Assembly: GCA_028282045.1 (NCBI GenBank)
Contig: JANQIS010000038.1
Coordinates: 1-45,321, forward strand
Reading direction: 5' to 3'
Source: Gammaproteobacteria bacterium
Lineage (GTDB): Bacteria; Pseudomonadota; Gammaproteobacteria; Francisellales; CACEW01
DNA length: 45,321 nucleotides
The stretch's first letter is position 1. Every line of letters begins with the position of its first letter. The notes beneath the pieces were generated by a model, which was not told the origin of the DNA, ran no database searches, and saw only the letters and a list, made by a program, of their open reading frames with translations. Shown one piece after another: positions 1 to 8,668 of this stretch. The translations under genes and the position numbers were made by a program.

Positions 1-33
1 AATACTGCTCTGGCGTGGGTGAGGCCGGAGGCA

Positions 34-3000
34 TTATCTTTCCGGATACCCTCTGAGCTTGTCAATCAGTTCGAATGTAAAATCAATTCGTGCTGGTGCC
101 TGCAATAACTCACCTTTGAAAGCCAGTTTAGTTGGGCCGGCCAGTTGATAGGATTGTGGATATACTTGTACCAGTTTAATCAATGTCATTGCATCAATGG
201 GGGGGGGTTCAATAAAGTGTAGGTTGCCGCCTTGGCTGTGTGCCTCTATTTTGGTGATGCCCAACGCCCTACCTTGCAGGCGTAGTTGTGCGCAGGCAAA
301 CAGGTGTTGTGTTGGCTGCGGCAGGGGGCCAAAACGGTCGATCAGTTCAGCCTGAATATCATTGAGAGTGTGCTCGTTTTGGGCGTTGGCGATACCTTTA
401 TAAAACTTCAGCCGCAGACTCACATCACCCAGATAGTCGTCGGGAATTAACGTGCTGATGCGTAACTCCACTTCACAACCCTCTGTAGTCGCTTGGTCTA
501 AATCAATTTGCTTGCCCTGCTTTAATGCGCTTATCGCTTTATCAACAAACTCTAGATAGAGTTCAAAGCCAATGCTATGCATATTGCCGCTCTGTTCATC
601 CCCCAGGATTTCACCGGCGCCACGAATTTCCATATCGTGGTTAGCAAGTTGGAAACCAGCGCCTAAGTCACTGGCTTGCTCTATCGCTTCCAAGCGCTTT
701 TGGGCATCTTTGGTAAGGCCATCGAGCGGTGGTGTCATCAAGTAGGCATAAGCTTGGTGATGTGAGCGCCCGACACGGCCACGTAGCTGATGCAGTTGGG
801 CCAGACCAAAACGATCAGCGTGCTCAATAATAATGGTATTGGCATTGGGTACGTCAATACCCGTTTCAATGATAGTGGTGCACACTAATACCTGAAAGCG
901 GTTGTGATAAAAGTCAGCCATGCGTTGCTCTAGCTCGCGCTCACGCATTTGACCATGAGCGATGTTAATGCGTACTTCCGGCAGAAGGTTTGCCAGTGTC
1001 TGAGCACAATGATCAATACTTTGTACATTATTATGTAGGTAATACACCTGGCCACCACGAAAGATCTCACGCAAGATAGCTTCTTTGATCAAGGTGTCTT
1101 GCTTTTCTTTAACAAAGGTCATTACTGATAATCGCTTGGCCGGTGCAGTAGCGATAATGGATAAATCACGAATGCTCGAGAGCGATAGATTCAATGTGCG
1201 TGGAATAGGGGTGGCAGTCATGGTAAGCATATCCACTTGTGCACGCAATTTCTTTAACTGCTCTTTGTGGCGCACCCCAAAGCGGTGCTCTTCATCAATA
1301 ATCACCAGGCCCAATGCTTTGAAATTCATGGACGGGCTAAGCAGCTTATGTGTGCCGATGACAATGTCAATTTTGCCTTGTGCCAGGCCGGCCAAGGTTT
1401 GTTGGGTTTGCTTGGTGCTTTGGAAACGCGATAACAGCGCGATGTTCACTGGCCAGTCAGCAAAGCGATCAACAAAGTTGTCGTAGTGTTGTTGTGCTAA
1501 GAGTGTGGTAGGTACCAACATGGCAACTTGTTTATTGCTTTGCACAGCCGCAAAAGCTGCACGCATAGCCACTTCAGTCTTACCAAACCCTACATCACCG
1601 CACAGTAAACGATCCATTGGTTGTGCGCAGCGTAAATCATGTAATACAGCATCAATTGCTGTTTGTTGGTCAGGTGTTTCTTCAAAAGCAAACTGACTGG
1701 CAAAACGTTCATACTCCGATACATCATAGTGATGTTTAAACCCATTGCGACTAATGCGCTTGGCTTGAATCTCAATTAACTCTGCTGCCACATCAAAAAC
1801 ACGTTTGGCGGCGCGCTCTTTCGTTTTAGCCCATCTGTCAGTGCCCAGTTGGTTGATGGGCGCATGCTCGATGTCTCCACTGCTGTAGCGGCTAATCAAG
1901 TGCAAGGAGCGTACTGGCACATAGAGCTTGTCCTGGTTAGCATACTCAATAGTGACAAATTCATTATCACTGCCACCCATATCCAAACGAGCCAATCCCA
2001 GATAGCGGCCAATGCCATGTTCAATATGTACCACAGCGTCACCAATGTTGAGTTCGGTTAAATCTCGCAAGCCAACCGTTTGCTCTGTTTGGTCAGTCTC
2101 ATGACTTTTGCGCCGTGCCTGCGGTACTTTGTGCTTAAACAGATCGTTTTCTGTGATAATAATAACGTTGGGGTTGCCAAGGATGGCGCCGTGCTCCAGC
2201 GCTAGTACCATCAGGCTGATAACAGGTTGCTGTTGCTGCCAGTCTTGCCAATGATCAATCAGTTGTGCTTTAACGGGCAGTTTGGCTAGATGTTCGCGCA
2301 GAATTTCACGCCGTCCGCGTGACTTGGCACACAACACAATAGGTCGATCTGCTTGCTCAATAAGCTGCTTGAGTGCTCGATAGGGGTTTTTATCCTGGCT
2401 GTGGATGGTCACGTCAGGTAGGGACTGTGCCTGCCATTGATAACGGCCTTTGCCGGTTTTATTTAAAGCCTGTGTATGACATTGGATCTGTGCAAATGTT
2501 TGTAGTTGTTGTTGTAATTGTTCCGGTGAATAAAATACCTCGAGTGGGGCCAGACAAGGATAATTCAAATCATAGCGACGTGATTCATAGCGTGATTGAA
2601 TCGATTGCCACTGGGTTTGTGCTGCATCGTAGGTGTTGTCAGTGTGAATGATCAGCGTATTAAGAGGGAGATGGTCCAGTAATGTGGTGGTTTCATTAAA
2701 AAACAGCGCTAAGTAATACTCAATTCCCGCTGTAGTATGACCGGCTGTAATAGCTTCTAAGACCGGGGATTGATTGCTACGATCATCAAAATGATGATGC
2801 CATTGTTGTTGAAAGTGTTTAATGGCTGCCTCATCAATTGGAAACTCATGTGCCGGTAAGCAGTTAATTTCGCTAACTTCCCGCGTTGAGCGTTGAGTTT
2901 CAATATCAAAAATAGCGATGCTATCGATCTGGTCATCGAATAAATCCAGGCGATAAGGGTGCGCTGAGCCCATAGGAAACAGGTCTACAATGCTACCACG

Positions 3001-3486
3001 AATAGCAAATTCACCATGTTGCATCACCTGGGTAACGGATTGATAACCAGACTGCATCAATTTTGTCCGCTCACCGATAGGGTCCCAGTGATCATGGACT
3101 TTGAGTTGCCAGACGCTGCCAGTGATAAAAGCCGGTGGTGCAATGCGCTGCATCAGGGTGCTGGCAGCTATTACGATGACACCATGCTGGCGAGTATGTA
3201 GTTGGTTTAACAATGCAAGGCGTTCTGACACAATGTCTTGATGAGGTGAGAAATAGTCGTAAGGCAGCGTTTCCCAATCAGGGAAGTACCATACATCTTC
3301 GCAAGTCTCCAAGGCTTGGCATTCTTTAAAAATACGCTGAGCTGACTGAGTGTCTTTGGTAATAATCAGATTAATACGGTCTTTATCAATGACATCATGG
3401 ATCAGCAAGCTGATCACGCTGGGCGGGACATTACCGATATGGCGGCGGTCGCCGGATTGTTGTGGGCGTTCAATTGGATTATGCAT
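34..3486 (-). CDS. mfd: Transcription-repair coupling factor Mfd
   Basis: An ATP-dependent translocase that removes RNA polymerase stalled at DNA lesions and recruits UvrA for nucleotide excision repair. The 1150 residues match the normal family length. The N-terminal third is the UvrB-like damage module, including the WETLPYD and SPHQDI signatures near residues 71-84. A CarD/Tudor-like RNA polymerase-binding domain follows near residue 480 (GDAVVHIEHGIGRY). The helicase motor has Walker A GDVGFGKT near residue 630, the DEEH box near 729 and TATPIPRT just after. The C-terminal regulatory domain is complete, ending at GYPER. It is divergent from a small membrane-peptide gene. No strong ribosome-binding site is seen before the chosen ATG; the length supports the start. 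The gene appears intact, and the many ORFs opposite it are shadows. Confidence 0.97.
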   Translation of the reverse strand: MHNPIERPQQSGDRRHIGNVPPSVISLLIHDVIDKDRINLIITKDTQSAQRIFKECQALETCEDVWYFPDWETLPYDYFSPHQDIVSERLALLNQLHTRQHGVIVIAASTLMQRIAPPAFITGSVWQLKVHDHWDPIGERTKLMQSGYQSVTQVMQHGEFAIRGSIVDLFPMGSAHPYRLDLFDDQIDSIAIFDIETQRSTREVSEINCLPAHEFPIDEAAIKHFQQQWHHHFDDRSNQSPVLEAITAGHTTAGIEYYLALFFNETTTLLDHLPLNTLIIHTDNTYDAAQTQWQSIQSRYESRRYDLNYPCLAPLEVFYSPEQLQQQLQTFAQIQCHTQALNKTGKGRYQWQAQSLPDVTIHSQDKNPYRALKQLIEQADRPIVLCAKSRGRREILREHLAKLPVKAQLIDHWQDWQQQQPVISLMVLALEHGAILGNPNVIIITENDLFKHKVPQARRKSHETDQTEQTVGLRDLTELNIGDAVVHIEHGIGRYLGLARLDMGGSDNEFVTIEYANQDKLYVPVRSLHLISRYSSGDIEHAPINQLGTDRWAKTKERAAKRVFDVAAELIEIQAKRISRNGFKHHYDVSEYERFASQFAFEETPDQQTAIDAVLHDLRCAQPMDRLLCGDVGFGKTEVAMRAAFAAVQSNKQVAMLVPTTLLAQQHYDNFVDRFADWPVNIALLSRFQSTKQTQQTLAGLAQGKIDIVIGTHKLLSPSMNFKALGLVIIDEEHRFGVRHKEQLKKLRAQVDMLTMTATPIPRTLNLSLSSIRDLSIIATAPAKRLSVMTFVKEKQDTLIKEAILREIFRGGQVYYLHNNVQSIDHCAQTLANLLPEVRINIAHGQMRERELEQRMADFYHNRFQVLVCTTIIETGIDVPNANTIIIEHADRFGLAQLHQLRGRVGRSHHQAYAYLMTPPLDGLTKDAQKRLEAIEQASDLGAGFQLANHDMEIRGAGEILGDEQSGNMHSIGFELYLEFVDKAISALKQGKQIDLDQATTEGCEVELRISTLIPDDYLGDVSLRLKFYKGIANAQNEHTLNDIQAELIDRFGPLPQPTQHLFACAQLRLQGRALGITKIEAHSQGGNLHFIEPPPIDAMTLIKLVQVYPQSYQLAGPTKLAFKGELLQAPARIDFTFELIDKLRGYPER

Positions 3487-3602
3487 TGCAATTCTGTCAT
3501 CACCAGACAGGCGTTATGGTAGGGAGGTAAAATGGGATTTGCAATTGCTTCATTGCAGTGAGTATATTAGTATGGCCCCACAGTGTTTAAAGGACCACTC
3601 AC

Positions 3603-3716
3603 ATGGCACAAGAAAATCCAAAACCTGCCAAGAAGCTCACTCTGCTTAAGACATTTGCTCTAGTGGTTTTAGTTGGGGTGATTTTGACGGTTGCACATTA
3701 TTTTTTGTATAAATAG
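3603..3716 (+). CDS. Small single-pass membrane peptide, 37 aa
   Basis: A 37-residue ORF with a good Shine-Dalgarno, AAAGGA at 3589-3594, eight bases before the ATG. The N-terminus is hydrophilic and lysine-rich (AQENPKPAKK), followed by one hydrophobic helix of about 18 residues (FALVVLVGVILTVAHYF) and a short YK tail. This fits an N-in, single-pass inner-membrane peptide. It is transcribed divergently from mfd, and nothing follows it in the same direction for over 900 bases, so it may be monocistronic. I do not recognise a family. Small peptides of this layout often modulate a membrane complex, but that is only an analogy. The ribosome-binding site and the clean charge and hydrophobic pattern make a chance ORF less likely. 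Confidence 0.6.
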   Translation: MAQENPKPAKKLTLLKTFALVVLVGVILTVAHYFLYK

Positions 3717-3735
3717 TCGATTGCGGATAACCCCA

Positions 3736-3837
3736 TTTTTGAGTGCTAGCTGCGTTGGCTAAACACGCCTGATGCTCATTTAGCGCGTGTAAACTCCGCT
3801 CCAGCTTGTCTGGTCCGCCTTGCTATCACCTCAAAAC
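3736..3837. repeat. Imperfect palindromic extragenic element
   Basis: The ends are inverted: TTTTTGAG plus GCTAGC at the left against GCTATCAC plus CTCAAAA at the right. An inner stem ACACGC (3763-3768) pairs with GCGTGT (3785-3790). The motif AGCTGCGTTGGC resembles segments of dispersed palindromic elements I know from other gammaproteobacterial genomes. It lies in a gene-free stretch (3717-3982), where dispersed repeats usually sit. Only one copy is in this window, so repetition is not shown. Confidence 0.4.
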
Positions 3838-3860
3838 TGTCATCATTCACAACCCCTTGA

Positions 3861-3948
3861 GTTGCCTGTAACTTTGCACATTCCAAAGTGCCATTTCTTG
3901 CATAAAATCCATAAAACTCAAAGGGCATAGGGTTTTTTCACAGGCAAC
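3861..3948. repeat. Inverted repeat, 9-bp arms
   Basis: GTTGCCTGT at 3861-3869 is exactly inverted as ACAGGCAAC at 3940-3948. Outside the left arm and inside the right arm, CCCTTGAG and CTCAAAGGG extend the symmetry imperfectly. It lies just downstream of the minus-strand gene ending at 3983, so it could fold as its 3' untranslated region. No long T-run follows on either strand, so it is not a classic terminator. Confidence 0.35.
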
Positions 3949-3982
3949 TAAATAACAGCTAACCAACAACAGTAGATGCTAT

Positions 3983-4363
3983 TTATTGACGGCCAACTTT
4001 GATGGTCAATTGATAGATATTCAATGGCCCGGCTTTGAGGTAATTTACTACAGAGCCCACAGAAATCACATTGGCTCCATACTGTGCAGCTAACTGCTTG
4101 GCCAAGCTAATACTTTTTTGGTAGAGCGCCAGGTTATTATCACGCTTACCGTCACCCGGGAATAAAGATATATGGATTACGCCCACGGGCTTAATGCCAC
4201 TATGCCAGGTGGCTAATGTGCTTACTTGTTGTGGTTTTATTGGTGTTGAAGCAGCACTGAGAGGTAACAGAATGCCTCTTGGCACAGTGGAATACACTGG
4301 TGCAAGTAACACAATGATACCCGAAATGATGGCGATAATGACGAGATTGAGTAGATTTTGCAT
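3983..4363 (-). CDS. Hypothetical signal-anchored protein
   Basis: 126 residues from the ATG at 4363. The N-terminus is a signal peptide or membrane anchor (LLNLVIIAIISGIIVLLAPVY) followed by a proline- and threonine-rich linker. The C-terminal part, about residues 55-126, looks like a small alpha/beta domain with GVIHISLFPGDGKRD and an alanine-rich helix (LAKQLAAQYGANVISVG). This recalls small envelope proteins of the DUF4156 kind, but I cannot assign a family. An in-frame TTG at 4408 would add 15 charged residues before the hydrophobic segment; neither start has a convincing ribosome-binding site. It is divergent from rpoS. The role is unknown; an envelope location is the only inference. 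Confidence 0.55.
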   Translation of the reverse strand: MQNLLNLVIIAIISGIIVLLAPVYSTVPRGILLPLSAASTPIKPQQVSTLATWHSGIKPVGVIHISLFPGDGKRDNNLALYQKSISLAKQLAAQYGANVISVGSVVNYLKAGPLNIYQLTIKVGRQ

Positions 4364-4408
4364 CGCTGGACGTCGTATAAATACTAGTTTTTCCGCTAAC
4401 AATGCCAA

Positions 4409-4655
4409 TAATCGATGAGCTTAGCACAGCCAAGATAGAAATGCACGGTGATTTCACAGTCCTCCTCATTATGTCGATTTCCAGATAGACTGCTTGGGAA
4501 GGGATAACTTGCTTAATAATAACGAACAACAGAGATTGTCCCGAACGTAAGCCAGTCAGGGCTGAAAGCCATGTAAGCTGCGTTGTAAGTAAGCCCGTTA
4601 ACACCATAATAAAAACGATGGGCGCAAATAATAACAAAAAAATCAGGAGGCTATC
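4409..4655 (+). promoter_or_regulatory. rpoS upstream and leader region
   Basis: These 247 bases separate the minus-strand anchored protein from rpoS. The only certain element is a perfect AGGAGG at 4645-4650, five bases before the rpoS ATG. A minus-strand reading frame through here has hydrophobic stretches, but it runs out of frame into the neighbouring gene and has no credible end. I see no clear promoter hexamers. rpoS leaders in other gammaproteobacteria are long and post-transcriptionally regulated; I do not see a comparable hairpin here. Confidence 0.3.
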
Positions 4656-5651
4656 ATGCATGCAGAGCAACTTAATAAGAAAGATCTTAAGCTTGAACAA
4701 GAAGGTCACACCGACGCTTTACTATCTGAAGCGATGCTTGATGAAAATTTTGAGCTTGAAGATGTCGAATCTGGAAGCAATCATCACCGTATCGAGGTGG
4801 GTGACATCAGCTTAAGCGATTATGATGCTACCACCATTTATCTGAAAGAAATTGGATACACATCCCTATTAACTGCTAAAGAAGAGCAGCACCTTACTCG
4901 TTTGGCACAACGAGGTGATGAAGCTGCACGCTCACGTATGATTAAATCTAATCTACGCTTGGTGGTGAAAATTGCCAAACGTTATAGTGGCCGAGGTTTG
5001 GCGTTGCTAGATCTCATTGAAGAGGGCAATCTGGGTTTAATGCGTGCGGTGGAAAAATTTGATCCCGAGCGTGGTTTTCGCTTTTCTACTTATGCTACCT
5101 GGTGGATTAAACAAAATATCGAGCGTGGTATCTTAAATCAAACACGCACTATCCGTGTGCCGGTTCATGTGTTAAAAGAGTTAAATGTATATCTGCGCGC
5201 TGTGCGCCAACTCACTCAAAAGCTTAACCATGAACCTTCTGTGCAGGAGGTGGCCGATTTTCTGGATCGTCCGGTAAAAGACATTAAAAAACTATTGTCA
5301 CTGACTGTGCCAGTAGATTCTATTGATGGTTTATTTGATGATTCTAACCGTCCAATGGTGGAAGTTATTGCTGCTGAAGGTGAGGAAACCATTGAGCAAC
5401 GTTGTGCTAATAGTGAATTGCACGAGTCTATGGGTCAATGGTTAGACCAGTTAGAAGAAAAACAGCGTATCATCTTAGAGCGTCGCTATGGTTTACGCGG
5501 CCATGAACCACAAACCTTGGAAGAAGTAGGTCAGGAAGTGGGACTGACGCGTGAGCGCGTGCGTCAGATCCAGTTTGAAGCGCTAAGAAGCCTTAAGGTT
5601 ATTATGAAGAAACAAACATTAACACGAGATACGTTGTTAGGGGAGCAGTGA
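4656..5651 (+). CDS. rpoS: RNA polymerase sigma factor RpoS (sigma-38)
   Basis: The stationary-phase and stress sigma factor of the sigma-70 family, 331 residues, the usual RpoS length. An acidic variable N-terminus (residues 1-50) is followed by region 1.2 (DATTIYLKEIG, about 57-68). The region 2 core follows (NLRLVVKIAKRYSGRGL and YATWWIKQNIERGI), then region 3. The region 4.2 helix-turn-helix (TLEEVGQEVGLTRERVRQI) is near residue 290. The short non-conserved region between 1.2 and 2 distinguishes RpoS from RpoD. AGGAGG lies five bases upstream of the ATG. In intracellular gammaproteobacteria RpoS often controls transmission-phase genes; that is family knowledge. It is followed by an unrelated repeat protein about 100 bases downstream. 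Confidence 0.95.
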   Translation: MHAEQLNKKDLKLEQEGHTDALLSEAMLDENFELEDVESGSNHHRIEVGDISLSDYDATTIYLKEIGYTSLLTAKEEQHLTRLAQRGDEAARSRMIKSNLRLVVKIAKRYSGRGLALLDLIEEGNLGLMRAVEKFDPERGFRFSTYATWWIKQNIERGILNQTRTIRVPVHVLKELNVYLRAVRQLTQKLNHEPSVQEVADFLDRPVKDIKKLLSLTVPVDSIDGLFDDSNRPMVEVIAAEGEETIEQRCANSELHESMGQWLDQLEEKQRIILERRYGLRGHEPQTLEEVGQEVGLTRERVRQIQFEALRSLKVIMKKQTLTRDTLLGEQ

Positions 5652-5752
5652 TGCTGCGATATCTCTTTAAAAATAAAGTATCAGACGGCGAAGATTTTAT
5701 TTGAGCAAAATAGACAGGCAAAGCAAGGACAGACTAAACAAGGAGTTTATTG

Positions 5753-7030
5753 ATGCACGGAAGCTCTCAGGCAAAGTTAGGCGCAGATGGTGCTGCGATT
5801 TTAAATTATTTACGCGGGGGTGAGGGCTATTCTTCTGCTTATGCAGCTCAATTTAATTCAGCAAAAAAGCTCATAGGTATTGCGGAGAAAAAAGCTGAAA
5901 CTGTAGAAGCATTTTTGCGTTTAAGGCTCAATTTATCTGAACAGTATTCAGATAAATTAAGCGCTTTTGTGCGTGATGCAGACGATGACTTTGATGCAAA
6001 ACCACAGGAAGATCATAACAATGATGTGTTGCTGTATATGGAGTATCTCACTCTGTTACAAAATCAGCTATCAGCTACAGATTCTCCAAAGCCAGATGAT
6101 GTTAAATGCCTTGAAAGGTGTATGGCCAGGCTCAGTAAAATTAAGGATAAAACTGGCTCCGATACGCAGTATTGCGCTCAGATGGCAACGATAATACGCG
6201 ATAGCCAATTAGTCTTAGCAGCGATTGCTTATAATTATGGTGCTGATGCGTTAAACCGATCATCCCAGACTGAGCGTAAAAATTTTAAAGCCTACGATAC
6301 CGCTGTTGTATGCTTTAAAAAGTCTGCAAGTGCCTATAGGAATGCAGGTGAGACTCAAAGTGCTGTTGAAACAGAAGTAATGCTTGCCGAGACTTATGAG
6401 AACTATGCAGATGAGCTGTTTGATAAAAAAGATGAGAAACATTTACTAGCAGCCATTGAAAACTATCAAGCAGCCCTTAAACATTATCCTAGAGACGATG
6501 ATGGTAAGAAAGAGTTTTCAATAAAAATGAGGCTCAGTATTTTAAATGCACGGGCTGAACTTGCCCAACAATATTTTGCCTCAAAGCATTATCAATTAGC
6601 CCTTGAGCAGACTGATGCTGGTTTGGAGCTTTACGATAAGAGAATGAAAGCATTACATCTGTCAGATGATGATTATCCAGGAACATGTGAGCTTCTTTTT
6701 AACTTATCTGAACTCGGCTGTAGGAGTCATGCTGAACTTTACAAACAGCAACAATCACTGCGGACAGATTTTGCCGCGAAGCTCTTAGCGTTTAAGGGGA
6801 AACATGATTTGGGACCACCCTTAACCTGGGGTTTAGTGGAGAAGCGGGCAAAAGCAACAGATAGCGAATTATTAGGAAAGCGTAAGACCAGTTCTGGTAG
6901 TGCGCCACCAGTGAGTGAAGCCAAAAAAGCAAAACCTGATAGTGTGCCACCAGTGAGTGAAGTCAAAAAAGGAAAATCTGGTAGTGTTGACGTGCAAGGC
7001 CATGATGAAAAAGGGGGGCGAAAAAAGTAA
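5753..7030 (+). CDS. Alpha-helical TPR-like repeat protein (0 frame of a two-frame gene)
   Basis: 425 residues from the ATG at 5753. AGGAG at 5741-5745 is seven bases from that ATG, so it is preferred over the in-frame TTG three bases earlier. The body is almost entirely helical. Residues about 178-300 show paired helices of TPR or SNAP-like type (KAYDTAVVCFKKSASAY, LLAAIENYQAALKHYP, KHYQLALEQTDAGLELY). The C-terminus is a basic, disordered tail with two 14-residue repeats (SAPPVSEAKKAKPD and SVPPVSEVKKGKSG). The stop codon follows the heptamer A AAA AAG, and the -1 frame stays open for another 220 codons. The full product may therefore be a 645-residue fusion, or the gene may be broken. There is no signal peptide. 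A host-directed effector or scaffold role is possible, but nothing here proves it. Confidence 0.7.
   Translation: MHGSSQAKLGADGAAILNYLRGGEGYSSAYAAQFNSAKKLIGIAEKKAETVEAFLRLRLNLSEQYSDKLSAFVRDADDDFDAKPQEDHNNDVLLYMEYLTLLQNQLSATDSPKPDDVKCLERCMARLSKIKDKTGSDTQYCAQMATIIRDSQLVLAAIAYNYGADALNRSSQTERKNFKAYDTAVVCFKKSASAYRNAGETQSAVETEVMLAETYENYADELFDKKDEKHLLAAIENYQAALKHYPRDDDGKKEFSIKMRLSILNARAELAQQYFASKHYQLALEQTDAGLELYDKRMKALHLSDDDYPGTCELLFNLSELGCRSHAELYKQQQSLRTDFAAKLLAFKGKHDLGPPLTWGLVEKRAKATDSELLGKRKTSSGSAPPVSEAKKAKPDSVPPVSEVKKGKSGSVDVQGHDEKGGRKK
6899..6982 (+). repeat. Two tandem 42-bp coding repeats
   Basis: Copies at 6899-6940 and 6941-6982 differ at only a few positions and keep the reading frame. 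Each encodes 14 residues (S-x-PPVSE-x-KKxKxx). The unit adds proline and lysine-rich tail length to the helical-repeat protein. Such units vary in copy number by slippage. Confidence 0.85.
7011..7030 (+). promoter_or_regulatory. Candidate -1 ribosomal frameshift site
   Basis: In the frame of the helical-repeat protein the codons are CGA AAA AAG TAA, so A AAA AAG at 7021-7027 is a canonical X XXY YYZ slippery heptamer directly before the stop. A purine-rich AAGGGGGG (7011-7018), able to act as an upstream Shine-Dalgarno-like stimulator, precedes it. A weak downstream stem (TGCTA 7035-7039 with TAGCA 7065-7069) is possible. After a -1 slip the frame is open to 7689. A one-base indel in the A6 or G6 run is the alternative. 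Confidence 0.5.
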
Positions 7031-7149
7031 GCTTTGCTAGTAAGGAGACAATACATTATTACGATAGCAGCACGGTTTTTTATGAGCGTCCTCCAAGCCA
7101 AAATGACGATCTGGGTTCCTTTGCTTTATTTAGTCAATTCTTAGAACTA

Positions 7150-7689
7150 ATGGGTGAGGGGAGATTTAGACATGCTGATCTGATAATGGAGAGGTTCTGT
7201 GTGTCGCTATTCTTGAGTTGTCAGACATCTTTTGAAAATCCTCATAAGCTCTTAGGGTTGTTAGACACGATAGAAAAATACACAATGTCTAGATTCCCTA
7301 TAGGGACTGTGCAGCACGAACTATTATTGGATTTCTTTAAGAAACACATGAGGTCGGACAGTTCAACACTCCATGCTATTCGGGAAAAACCCTTTAGTCA
7401 ACACGCTTCATGGGGGGCTGAGACGTCTCCTGCCAGTCTTGGGCAATTTTTTGAGGATTTTTGTGCTGAGTTAGATGCATATCTAAGTGCATCTAAATAT
7501 GAACTACGTTGTCAACAGCTTGAGTGGTTTAAACAGAAGTTAATTGAAAATTTAGAGCAATATCGTGGAAATCATGCTGATACAGGGTTTAATCAATTGT
7601 ATGACAGCGTAATGAGTTCTTTGAACCCCGCATTAGAACAGGAGCGTGCCAATACGGCTAATTCATCAGCAATATTGAATCAGCTATAG
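7150..7689 (+). CDS. Downstream frame of the two-frame gene; helical hypothetical protein
   Basis: 179 residues if started at the ATG at 7150, but coding-like sequence in this frame extends upstream to 7027 without a stop. It reads VSFASKETIHYYDSSTVFYE and onward. No ATG, GTG or TTG lies in frame in that extension. AAGGAG at 7042-7047 precedes an in-frame ATA, which would be an exceptional start. The N-terminus is therefore best explained by a -1 frameshift from the upstream frame or by a broken gene. The product is helical and soluble (LLGLLDTIEKYTMSRF, FFEDFCAELDAYLSASKYELRC). I recognise no family. Its 3' end overlaps the convergent dihydrouridine synthase gene by 32 bases. Confidence 0.6.
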   Translation: MGEGRFRHADLIMERFCVSLFLSCQTSFENPHKLLGLLDTIEKYTMSRFPIGTVQHELLLDFFKKHMRSDSSTLHAIREKPFSQHASWGAETSPASLGQFFEDFCAELDAYLSASKYELRCQQLEWFKQKLIENLEQYRGNHADTGFNQLYDSVMSSLNPALEQERANTANSSAILNQL

Positions 7690-8668
7690 CGCCAAAATAT
7701 TGCTGGATTAACGTTTGTAGCCCATGCAATGAAGTGCATTGGTTGGCTGCTGTTTGCAAAACCTTATAGGTTGGTAAGGTTGCAGCATAATACTTTATCA
7801 GGCGGCGCATCTGCAATACGGCAATATGTTCAAGTTCGAGCTTTGCTAATCCACATATATGCCGCCACAGTAACGTGCCGATTTTATCAGGTGTCGGTGT
7901 AGGGAAGGTAATGCCCCGGTCGGCGCAAGTTAATGCTTTAAAGAGCCACGGTTTGCCGATACTTGCCCGACCGATCATCACACCTTGGCAACCTGTCGTT
8001 GCTAACATAGTTGCTAGGCTTTGATAGTCAGTAATATCGCCATTACCGATGACCGGTATGTTTACTGCTTGGACAATTTCAGCGATGTCTTCCAAACGAC
8101 AGGGTGTTTGATAATGTTCTGTCCAATGCCTGCCATGGACCACTAGTGCATCGGCGCCACTATCTTCAGCCATGCGTGCCACATCATAATTATTGTTATC
8201 ACCACTATAGCTATCGACACGGATTTTAATGGTCACCGGCAAGCCACTGGCGTGCTTCATGGCTTGAATTAATTTACCCAGTTGTGAGGCTTTACTGAGC
8301 AACTTAGACCCACAGCCCTTTTGGCGAATCTTGGGCATAGGGCAGCCACAATTCAGATCTAACAAATCAGCGTTGGATTGTGCTGCAATTTCACTGGCTT
8401 GAGCCAGATATTCAGGCTGATTGCCGCTTAACTGCCAGCACAAACACGCTTCCTGAGCGCCGCGGTGAATATAGCGTTGAGCACGTTGCCCACCTTGTGC
8501 GATCTGACTGGCTGATTGCATCTCGGTACAGCCATAGGCAATAGCACCAAATGACCAGATTAACTCACGAAAAGGGGCGCAGCTAATCCCAGCCAAAGGC
8601 GCCTGGATTAAATTGGTCTTAAAAGAGAATTTCCCTATTTTTAAAGGAGTTACACAAAATTTACTCAT
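7658..8668 (-). CDS. dus: tRNA-dihydrouridine synthase
   Basis: An FMN- and NADPH-dependent enzyme that reduces uridines in the tRNA D-loop. 336 residues from ATG 8668; an in-frame GTG at 8683 is possible, and neither has a clear ribosome-binding site. The TIM-barrel signatures are present. QAPLAGISCAPFREL (from residue 22) is the flavin-binding MAPM-like motif and LDLNCGCP ends at residue 110, where Cys109 should be the catalytic acid. TIKIRVDS, VVHGRHWTEHY and GNGDI carry the flavin- and substrate-binding residues, and GVMIGRASIGKPWLF is the phosphate-binding loop. The C-terminal helical domain is present. The exact DusA, DusB or DusC type is not certain. Its promoter region is shared with the divergent periplasmic sensor gene. 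Confidence 0.9.
   Translation of the reverse strand: MSKFCVTPLKIGKFSFKTNLIQAPLAGISCAPFRELIWSFGAIAYGCTEMQSASQIAQGGQRAQRYIHRGAQEACLCWQLSGNQPEYLAQASEIAAQSNADLLDLNCGCPMPKIRQKGCGSKLLSKASQLGKLIQAMKHASGLPVTIKIRVDSYSGDNNNYDVARMAEDSGADALVVHGRHWTEHYQTPCRLEDIAEIVQAVNIPVIGNGDITDYQSLATMLATTGCQGVMIGRASIGKPWLFKALTCADRGITFPTPTPDKIGTLLWRHICGLAKLELEHIAVLQMRRLIKYYAATLPTYKVLQTAANQCTSLHGLQTLIQQYFGAIADSILLMN

Noticed and set aside
4200..4709. Minus-strand 169-codon frame with hydrophobic N-terminus opposite the rpoS start
   Set aside because: It overlaps rpoS, lacks a ribosome-binding site, and its second half is the complement of the anchored-protein gene in a poor frame.
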